Origin: Caulobacter sp. CCH9-E1
GTDB taxonomy: Bacteria > Pseudomonadota > Alphaproteobacteria > Caulobacterales > Caulobacteraceae
Assembly (NCBI RefSeq): GCF_001556515.1
Contig: NZ_LSJA01000082.1
Span: 1-16,454, forward strand
Direction of reading: 5' to 3'
Length of the DNA: 16,454 nucleotides
Position 1 is the stretch's first letter, and every line of letters begins with the position of its first letter. Both the position numbers and the translations under genes were made by a program. This document shows positions 1 to 5,038 of the stretch, in pieces. The notes below the pieces were generated by a model that searched no databases, was not told where the DNA came from, and saw only the letters and a program-made list of their open reading frames with translations.

Positions 1-53
1 CTTCCCCCTCCGTCGTCTCTTCGAGCCGACACCTCCCCCGCTAGGGGGAGGAT
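1..53. repeat. Right end of a GC-hairpin intergenic repeat, cut by the window edge
   Basis: Positions 32-39 (CCTCCCCC) and 44-51 (GGGGGAGG) form a perfect 8-bp stem with a 4-nt loop, followed by AT. The sequence closely resembles the right end of the element at 16337-16454, which also ends in a CCTCCCCC/GGGGGAGGAT hairpin. The left part of this copy lies outside the window. It sits just 3' of the minus-strand gene ending at 63, so it could also act in transcript termination, although no U-run is visible. Confidence 0.6.
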
Positions 54-62
54 TTAGAGGCC

Positions 63-275
63 TTACCGCTCGTCCTTGTCCTCGCGGCTGTCGCCGGGGA
101 TGACCGCGCGACCGGCGGCGCCCACGGCCTTGCCGCCGACCTTGGCCGCGCCGCCGACGACCGCGCCCGTGACGCCGATCGCCGTGCCGGCCACCGCCGC
201 GGCGACGCATCCGGTCTGGGACGCGGCGATCGAGATCAAAAGAACGGCGACGGGCGCGAGGCGGCGAAGGGGCAT
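63..275 (-). CDS. Small Ala/Gly-rich probable lipoprotein, unknown function
   Basis: A 70-residue protein if started at the ATG at 275, which has a GAGTGAG purine stretch about 8 nt upstream. A GTG at 287 would add four residues. A basic start (MPLRRL) is followed by a hydrophobic stretch and then Cys at about residue 23 in SQTGC. This resembles a lipoprotein signal, but Gln at -3 is not canonical. The mature part is low complexity, rich in Ala, Gly and Val (AVAGTAIGVTGAVVGGA type), with a charged tail ending DSREDKDER. Such glycine-zipper-like small envelope proteins are common in Caulobacterales. I do not recognise a specific family. It is on the same strand as the two genes upstream. Confidence 0.6.
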   Translation of the reverse strand: MPLRRLAPVAVLLISIAASQTGCVAAAVAGTAIGVTGAVVGGAAKVGGKAVGAAGRAVIPGDSREDKDER

Positions 276-356
276 GGACGGGCTCACTCGGATGCAAGGC
301 GCATCGTTCCCGCCCCTATGCCTCTGAATTGTGGGCGTCGGATGGCGCGGGTCCGT

Positions 357-650
357 TCAGTAGCCCGTGCGGTTGGCGGGGTGAAGCACCGAGCGCTCCA
401 GGCGCAAGACCTTGCCGTCCCGATCGACCTCGATCGTCGTCACGTAAAGGCCCGACAGGATGCTCTCCTCGGCCTTCACCCAGCGCAGGCGTTCGCCGCC
501 CTCGCTGGTCGCAGCGCGGGCGGCGGGCGCGCCATAGCGGCTCAGCGCCTCGGCCCGATTGGCGGGCGGGTTGGCTGGACCATTAGGAGCAGGGGTGGTG
601 GTGGCCAGGGTGGCGGCGGACAGCAGGGCGAGCGTCCAGGAAGCAAGCAT
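357..650 (-). CDS. Small exported protein of unknown function
   Basis: 97 residues from an ATG at 650 with a GGAG Shine-Dalgarno 7 nt upstream. The N-terminus (MLASWTLALLSAATLATTTPA) looks like a Sec signal peptide, followed by a Pro/Asn/Ala linker. The mature domain has alternating hydrophobic residues (SGLYVTTIEVDRDGKVLRLERSVL), suggesting a small beta-rich periplasmic domain. It begins 21 nt after the stop of the response regulator on the same strand, so the two are probably co-transcribed. I recognise no family and assign no function. Confidence 0.6.
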   Translation of the reverse strand: MLASWTLALLSAATLATTTPAPNGPANPPANRAEALSRYGAPAARAATSEGGERLRWVKAEESILSGLYVTTIEVDRDGKVLRLERSVLHPANRTGY

Positions 651-671
651 GGCGAGGCTCCGAGCGCGCGT

Positions 672-1208
672 TTACGCCCTGGGATTGAACTTCGTTTCCG
701 CCGGCGCGTCCACATAGGTCGAGCGGTTCTCTTCCCCGCGCCGCCACGGACCCGGGTGGCGCGGGCTGTCGCGGCGGCGGCGGTCGGGGCCGAAATAATT
801 GCCGCTGCGCACGAACGGGCGCGGATTCTCGATCAGCTGGGTCAGGCGGTCGATCACCGCCCGCGCCGTGACGGGCTTGGCCAGGAACTCGTTGACGCCG
901 ACGTCGCAGGCCTCGTTGACCCGCCGCTCGGTCGAGTGGCCGGTGATCATGATCACGGGGGTGTAGGGATTGGGGCTCTCGGGCGCGCGACGCAGAAGCT
1001 GGACGAAGTGCAGGCCATCCAGCGGGCCCATCGAGAGGTCGGTGATCACCACATCGATGGCGGTCTGGCGCATCACGGCCAGCGCCTCGACGCCATCGGT
1101 CGCCTCGAAGACGTGGCGGACGCCGACGGCCCTCAGGATCTCCATGAGCAGAATGCGCATGTGCTGGTTGTCGTCGACCAGCAGGATTTTCAGCAGCTCG
1201 AACCGCAC
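672..1208 (-). CDS. Single-domain response regulator (CheY-like) with basic C-terminal tail
   Basis: About 178 residues. A receiver domain spans residues 5-125, with the acidic pair D12-D13 (LLVDDN), phospho-acceptor D57 (DVVITDLSM), T89 in the MITGHS motif and K111 in LAKPVTA, so it should be phosphorylatable. No DNA-binding or enzymatic output domain follows. The tail of about 55 residues contains a basic GPDRRRRD motif and could mediate a protein interaction. The start chosen is GTG at 1208: the GGGGAG Shine-Dalgarno (1218-1223) lies 9 nt before it, whereas an in-frame GTG at 1217 directly abuts the Shine-Dalgarno. No kinase gene is adjacent, so the partner is unknown. The small exported protein downstream is probably in the same transcript. 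Confidence 0.85.
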   Translation of the reverse strand: MRFELLKILLVDDNQHMRILLMEILRAVGVRHVFEATDGVEALAVMRQTAIDVVITDLSMGPLDGLHFVQLLRRAPESPNPYTPVIMITGHSTERRVNEACDVGVNEFLAKPVTARAVIDRLTQLIENPRPFVRSGNYFGPDRRRRDSPRHPGPWRRGEENRSTYVDAPAETKFNPRA

Positions 1209-1217
1209 GACATCCAC

Positions 1218-1300
1218 TCCCCTATTGGGCGAGCGTTACCGGCTTGTAATAACGTTGGTCAACCAAAAAGCTTTTTCATTACAATGAAAATAGCAATTTT
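1218..1300 (-). promoter_or_regulatory. AT-rich leader/promoter region of the response regulator
   Basis: This is the most AT-rich stretch in the window. It holds a perfect 12-bp palindrome AAAAAGCTTTTT (1265-1276), a CATT/AATG dyad (1277-1286) and an AAAAT/ATTTT dyad (1287-1300), all upstream of the response regulator. A promoter or protein-binding region is the simplest reading. I cannot identify -35/-10 elements with confidence. Confidence 0.35.
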
Positions 1301-1320
1301 AGTTGCTGGGCCGATGTTGG

Positions 1321-1357
1321 GTTGAAACGCACTCACACGTCATGCGTGAAATTCAAC
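1321..1357 (-). terminator. Possible hairpin at the aroC 3' end
   Basis: GTTGAA (1321-1326) pairs with TTCAAC (1352-1357), and ACGCA pairs internally with TGCGT, giving a two-part stem that includes the aroC stop codon. No T-run follows immediately on the minus strand, although an AT-rich region (1287-1300) lies just beyond. It may terminate aroC before the response regulator. Confidence 0.35.
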
Positions 1358-2444
1358 CTCCGGTTTGAGCCCGATGGCGCAGGAAGGCGTCGGCCAGCAC
1401 GCAGGCGGTCATGGCCTCGACCACCGGCACGCCGCGAATCCCCACGCACGGGTCATGGCGACCCTTGGTGCGCAGGTCGATTTCCTCGCCCGCCTCGTTG
1501 AGGGTCTGGCGGGGGATCAGGATCGAGGATGTCGGCTTGAAGGCCACGCGCGCCACGACCGGTTGGCCCGTCGAGATGCCGCCCAGGACGCCGCCCGCGT
1601 GATTGGACAGGAACATCGGCTGGCCGTCGGGGCCCCGGCGCATGGCGTCGGCGTTGTCCTCGCCGGTCAGGGCGGCGCTGGCGAAGCCCTCGCCGATCTC
1701 GACCCCCTTGGCGGCGTTGATCGACATCAGGGCGGCGGCGAGTTCCGCGTCCAGCTTGCCGTAGAGCGGCGCGCCCCAGCCGGCCGGGACGCCGATCGCC
1801 TCGACCTCGACGATCGCGCCGGTCGACGAGCCGGCCTTGCGGATTTTCTCCAGATGCTCTTCCCAGACGGGCGCGATGGCCGCGTCGGGCGACCAATAGG
1901 GGTTCTGCTCGACCTGATCCCAGTCCCAGTTGTCGCGGTTGATCGCGTGCGGGCCGATCTGGGTCAGGGCCGCGCGGACCGTCACGCCGGGGATGACGAG
2001 ACGCGCGATCGCGCCGGCCGCCACCCGCGCGGCGGTCTCGCGGGCCGAGCTGCGGCCGCCGCCGCGATAGTCGCGGACGCCGTACTTGGCGAAATAGGCG
2101 TAGTCGGCGTGGCCCGGGCGGAAGGCCTGGGCGATCTCGGAATAGTCCTTCGAGCGCTGGTCGGTGTTCTCGATCATCAGGCTGATCGGCGTTCCCGTCG
2201 TGCGCTGGCCGTTGCTGCGCTCGTCCTCGAACACGCCCGACAGGATGCGCACGGCGTCCGGCTCCTGGCGCTGGGTCACGAACTTGCCGCTGCCCGGCCG
2301 GCGCTTATCGAGAAACGCCTGGATCATCTCGGCCGTCAGCTCGATCCCGGGCGGGCACCCGTCGACCACGCAGCCCAGCGCGGGCCCATGGCTCTCGCCC
2401 CAGGTGGTGACGCGGAACAGGTGACCGAAGGTGTTGTGCGACAT
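1353..2444 (-). CDS. aroC: Chorismate synthase
   Basis: A 363-residue enzyme of the usual length. It converts 5-enolpyruvylshikimate-3-phosphate to chorismate, the last step of the cytosolic shikimate pathway, using reduced FMN. Family signatures are present: [10 protein letters not shown] at residues 16-25, with His19; PGHADYAY with His112; [16 protein letters not shown] at 130-145; and [12 protein letters not shown] near the C-terminus. These include the conserved His and Arg residues of the FMN/substrate site. The start at 2444 ([10 protein letters not shown]) matches the family N-terminus and has AGAAG 7 nt upstream; an in-frame ATG at 2480 would add 12 unlikely residues. Its upstream region is occupied within about 40 bp by a GC-hairpin repeat, so its promoter must lie in or very near that repeat, or further away. 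Confidence 0.97.
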   Translation of the reverse strand: MSHNTFGHLFRVTTWGESHGPALGCVVDGCPPGIELTAEMIQAFLDKRRPGSGKFVTQRQEPDAVRILSGVFEDERSNGQRTTGTPISLMIENTDQRSKDYSEIAQAFRPGHADYAYFAKYGVRDYRGGGRSSARETAARVAAGAIARLVIPGVTVRAALTQIGPHAINRDNWDWDQVEQNPYWSPDAAIAPVWEEHLEKIRKAGSSTGAIVEVEAIGVPAGWGAPLYGKLDAELAAALMSINAAKGVEIGEGFASAALTGEDNADAMRRGPDGQPMFLSNHAGGVLGGISTGQPVVARVAFKPTSSILIPRQTLNEAGEEIDLRTKGRHDPCVGIRGVPVVEAMTACVLADAFLRHRAQTGG

Positions 2445-2482
2445 GGCGCGGCTTCTAGCGGAAACCGGGCGGGGGAGCAAAA

Positions 2483-2600
2483 GGGGGGATGAGCTTGCTC
2501 ACTTGCCCCCTCCGGGCCTACGGCCCTCCTCCCCCGGAGGGGGAAGAAGGGCGCCTTCCGCCCTCGCCGGGGGCAGGTGGCGTTTGGGGGAGGTGACAGG
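2483..2600. repeat. GC-hairpin intergenic repeat upstream of aroC
   Basis: Between two divergent genes lies a run of nested inverted repeats: TGAGC/GCTCA (2490-2501), GGGCC-TAC-GGCCC (2514-2526), TCCCCC/GGGGGA (2530-2544) and TGCCCCC (2504-2510) with GGGGGCA (2569-2575). The segment GCCCCCTCCGG at 2505-2515 is shared with the element at 16337-16454 in the same orientation, so this is a degenerate copy of the same family. It contains no credible gene. Confidence 0.65.
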
Positions 2601-2615
2601 GGTGCCATCTTGATT

Positions 2616-2644
2616 TACGTCTGTAGACTCAAATTACAGATGTG
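2616..2644 (+). promoter_or_regulatory. Candidate operator: 27-bp dyad with two TACnnnTGT-like sites
   Basis: ACGTCTGTA (2617-2625) and TACAGATGT (2635-2643) form an inverted repeat matching at 8 of 9 positions with a 9-nt spacer. The same bases can be read as two 10-mers, TACGTCTGTA (2616-2625) and TACAGATGTG (2635-2644), 19 bp apart. Each matches at 9 of 10 positions the TACAnnTGTA core known for BlaI/MecI/CopY-type repressors. It lies 10 bp before the ATG of the membrane-protein gene. The dyad is seen directly; the repressor family is inference. Confidence 0.45.
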
Positions 2645-2653
2645 AGTTTCGGT

Positions 2654-3133
2654 ATGGCGACGGATCAAGTCTCGGTCGGCGGACCCTCGCGCGAAGGTCG
2701 CGGTCGCCGTCTCTGGCGTTGGGCGGCGATCGCCGTCGGTTTGGTGGCCTTCGTCGCCTTGGGCGCCGAGATCATCGCGCGCCGAGATCGCGCCGAACAA
2801 GCCAGGCGGGATGCGTTCTGGCGCGTCGACGGACCGCCTTGCGCGCCGCTGGATCCGAAGGTCTTCCGAGGCCTGGGCCGCTATCCGCAGGTCACGCCCT
2901 ATGACGAGACGCTGTACCGGCGCGCCGGCGGGGCGATGACCTGCACGCACCTGGTCGACGAGGTCGGCGGCGCCAAGGTCCGCTACCAGGTGTGCAAGTT
3001 CGACGCGCCGACCTATCTGGCCGTGGCGCAGGGCGGGCGCGAATGGTTCTTCGACCTGGGCGCGCGCCCGGCGGCGGTCACGGTGATCCAGGACGAGGTG
3101 CGCTGCGTCGTCATCCCGCCGTTCAAGATGTGA
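2654..3133 (+). CDS. Single-pass membrane protein of unknown function
   Basis: 159 residues from the ATG at 2654. A GTG at 2642 would add four residues but lies inside the dyad; GTGAG at 2642-2646 is a weak Shine-Dalgarno for the ATG. After a basic N-terminus (GPSREGRGRRLWRW), residues about 21-40 form one transmembrane segment (WAAIAVGLVAFVALGAEIIA). A stop-transfer run of Arg residues follows. The remaining ~115 residues, probably periplasmic, carry three Cys (in GPPCAPL, AMTCTHL and YQVCKF) plus one near the end (EVRCVV), so disulfides are possible. No family is recognised. Its own candidate operator just upstream suggests individual regulation. Confidence 0.7.
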   Translation: MATDQVSVGGPSREGRGRRLWRWAAIAVGLVAFVALGAEIIARRDRAEQARRDAFWRVDGPPCAPLDPKVFRGLGRYPQVTPYDETLYRRAGGAMTCTHLVDEVGGAKVRYQVCKFDAPTYLAVAQGGREWFFDLGARPAAVTVIQDEVRCVVIPPFKM

Positions 3134-3155
3134 CATCTCTCTTGCGCGCGAGGCG

Positions 3156-3189
3156 CATTCATAGCTAGCTATATAGCGCGCTATGAATG
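3156..3189 (+). promoter_or_regulatory. 34-bp concentric palindrome, probable MarR autoregulatory operator
   Basis: The outer arms CATTCATAGC (3156-3165) and GCTATGAATG (3180-3189) are perfect inverted repeats. Centred on the same axis is the perfect 10-bp palindrome GCTATATAGC (3168-3177). Overall 15 of 17 base pairs are symmetric. It ends 10 bp before the ATG of the MarR-GNAT gene and is locally AT-rich, so it probably overlaps the promoter. MarR-family proteins commonly bind such dyads in their own promoters, hence the inferred autoregulation. Confidence 0.7.
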
Positions 3190-3198
3190 GAGGGCGGC

Positions 3199-4155
3199 AT
3201 GGATCTTCTGGCGGGCTATGGCGTGGGGTTTCTGGGCAGCCGGCTCAAGCGCCTGGCCGAGCGGATGCAGGCCGACGCGGCTGAGGTGGCGCGGTCTCTG
3301 GACCTGCCGGTGCAGCCGGCCCAGATGTCCCTGCTGCTGACCATCCGCCTGCATGGTCCGATCGCCGTCGGCGAGCTGGCGGAGCGCCTGCAACTGGCCC
3401 AGCCCACCGTGACGCGGGCGCTGAAAAGCCTGGAGGACGACGGCTTCGTCGAGACTCGCCGCGCGCCGGGCGACGGCCGCACGCGGCGGCTGGCCCTGAC
3501 GGACAAGGGGCAGGCCCTGCTGGTCCGCATCCAGACGCAGCTTCTGCCGCGCATCGAGCCGGCGGCCGCGGCGCTGGTCGCGGGGCTGGACGGCGACCTC
3601 ATGCAGGGGCTGGCCAAGGTCGAGCAGCGCTTGGCAGAGGCCTCGCTGCTGAGGCGGATCGAGGCCGCCGGCCCGCCGACGATGTGGGCCCGCGACTTCT
3701 CCGACGACCTCGCCGAGGCCTTCCATCGGATCAACGCCGAGTGGATCGAGGACATGTTCACCCTCGAGGAGAACGACGTCGCCCTGCTGTCACGGCCGCG
3801 CGAGCTGATCCTGGACAAGGGCGGGGTGGTGCTGTTCGCCGAAACCCCCGAGCTGGGCGTGGTCGGGACCTGCGCCCTTATGGTCTCCAAGGACGGCTGG
3901 GTCGAGCTGACCAAGATGGGCGTTCTGAAGAGCGCCCGGGGCCTGAAGGTCGGCGAGTTCCTGCTGGCCAAGACCCTGGAGCGGGCCGCGAGCCTCGGCA
4001 TGGACAAGGTCTATCTGCTGACCAATCGAAAGTGCGCGGCGGCCATCCACCTCTACGAGAAGCTGGGCTTCGTCCACGACGCCCAGATCATGCGGACCTT
4101 CGGGGCGCGCTATGAGCGCTGCGACGTGGCGATGGCGTATCGGCCGAGGGGATAG
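3199..4155 (+). CDS. MarR-family HTH regulator fused to GNAT N-acetyltransferase
   Basis: 318 residues from ATG 3199, preceded by GGAGGG with a 5-nt spacer. An in-frame ATG at 3187 lies within the palindrome and the Shine-Dalgarno, so it is unlikely. Residues about 10-150 are a MarR winged-helix domain: recognition-helix region ELAERLQLAQPTVTRALKSL (59-78) and wing ETRRAPGDGRTRRLALT (85-101). Residues about 165-315 are a GNAT domain, with strand VELTKMGVL and the acetyl-CoA loop R247-G-L-K250-V-G252 (one usual Gly is Lys), then NRKCAAAIHLYEKLGF (276-291), the typical GNAT C-terminal motif. The protein may both bind DNA and acetylate an unknown acceptor. Its 3' end overlaps the convergent EAL gene by 68 bp. 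Confidence 0.9.
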   Translation: MDLLAGYGVGFLGSRLKRLAERMQADAAEVARSLDLPVQPAQMSLLLTIRLHGPIAVGELAERLQLAQPTVTRALKSLEDDGFVETRRAPGDGRTRRLALTDKGQALLVRIQTQLLPRIEPAAAALVAGLDGDLMQGLAKVEQRLAEASLLRRIEAAGPPTMWARDFSDDLAEAFHRINAEWIEDMFTLEENDVALLSRPRELILDKGGVVLFAETPELGVVGTCALMVSKDGWVELTKMGVLKSARGLKVGEFLLAKTLERAASLGMDKVYLLTNRKCAAAIHLYEKLGFVHDAQIMRTFGARYERCDVAMAYRPRG

Positions 4156-4891
4156 GGGCGGGGACGGCCAGGCCCTCGAACACGGGGCGGGCCAGCACGT
4201 AGCCCTGGACCAGATCAACGCCCAGGTCGCGCAGGACCGTCAGCTCCTCGACGGTCTCGACGCCCTCGCAGACGGCGGTGATGTCGAGATCCTTCAGCAT
4301 GGCCAGCAGGTGCGAGACGATCGACCGCTTGGCGCGGTCGCGGTCGATATCGCGGATCAGCTCCATATCGAGCTTGACGATGTCGGGCTGGTACTTGGCC
4401 AAAAGGTTCAGCCCCGCGAAGCCGGCGCCGAAGTCGTCGATCGCGGTCTTGAAGCCCATGGCGCGATAGGTGCGCAGGATGTCCAGTACGTGCTGGGTGT
4501 CGAGCGGCTCGTTCTCGGTGAACTCGAAGATCAGCTTGTCCAGCGGAAAGCCCGTGCGCATCGCCGTCGCCAGGGTCAGGCGGATGCAGGCCCGAGGCTC
4601 GTACACCGCGTTGGGCATGAAGTTGATCGACAGATGCGCGCCGCTTTGGGCCAGGCCCAGACTGGTCGCCAGCTCGATCGCCTTCACCCGGCACTGCTGG
4701 TCGAAGACGTAGCGATTGTGCTCGGACACCGTAGACAGCACCGAGCCCGCGCCCTCGCCGCCGACGCCGCGCACCAGGGCCTCATGGGCGAACACCTGGC
4801 CCGTCGAGACGTCGACGATCGGCTGGAACGCCATGGAAAAGGGCGTCTCGAAATCCTGGCCGTCCCGACAGCCGCTGCACCCTTGGGTCAC
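4088..4891 (-). CDS. EAL-domain cyclic-di-GMP phosphodiesterase, cytosolic
   Basis: 267 residues. The EAL domain fills residues about 18-240 and should hydrolyse c-di-GMP to pGpG. The family's active-site residues are all visible: E37 in HEALVRG, N90 in LSINF, E123 in FEFTE, D152-D153 in DDFGAG, K173 in VKLD, E209 and E212 in EGVE, and Q229 in QGY, so it looks catalytically competent. No membrane segment or GGDEF domain is present. A short N-terminal extension carries C5-S-G-C8, and a Pro/Ser/Arg-rich tail of about 25 residues follows. The start is GTG at 4891, with GGAG 7 nt upstream in the loop of a hairpin. It is divergent from the exported transglutaminase-like gene. Confidence 0.93.
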   Translation of the reverse strand: MTQGCSGCRDGQDFETPFSMAFQPIVDVSTGQVFAHEALVRGVGGEGAGSVLSTVSEHNRYVFDQQCRVKAIELATSLGLAQSGAHLSINFMPNAVYEPRACIRLTLATAMRTGFPLDKLIFEFTENEPLDTQHVLDILRTYRAMGFKTAIDDFGAGFAGLNLLAKYQPDIVKLDMELIRDIDRDRAKRSIVSHLLAMLKDLDITAVCEGVETVEELTVLRDLGVDLVQGYVLARPVFEGLAVPAPIPSADTPSPRRSAHSAPRRSA

Positions 4892-4915
4892 GTCCGATCT
4901 CCACCGCGATCGGAC
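4892..4915 (-). promoter_or_regulatory. Inverted repeat presenting the EAL gene ribosome-binding site
   Basis: GTCCGATC (4892-4899) and GATCGGAC (4908-4915) are perfect 8-bp inverted repeats around an 8-nt loop. In the minus-strand transcript the GGAG Shine-Dalgarno falls at the loop/stem junction, and the GTG start at 4891 follows the stem directly. It could be a DNA operator or an RNA hairpin limiting ribosome access. Confidence 0.5.
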
Positions 4916-5038
4916 AGGATGGGGCAGAAGGGTTGAGGTCGGGTTTAGAGCGGCGTCACGGCGAACTGAAAAAGGGGTCTCGCCGACTTGAACCGGAGGT
5001 TGTTATCGCCACAATAGCGCGAGATCGGGGAGACTGGC

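Noticed and set aside
318..1325. A long plus-strand open frame over the response regulator and small exported protein
   Set aside because: The opposite strand encodes a receiver domain with all conserved residues and good ribosome-binding sites; this frame has no domain signature.
2615..3136. A minus-strand frame covering the membrane-protein gene
   Set aside because: The plus-strand product has a clean transmembrane segment and conserved-looking cysteines; the minus frame is Arg/Asp/His-rich without features.
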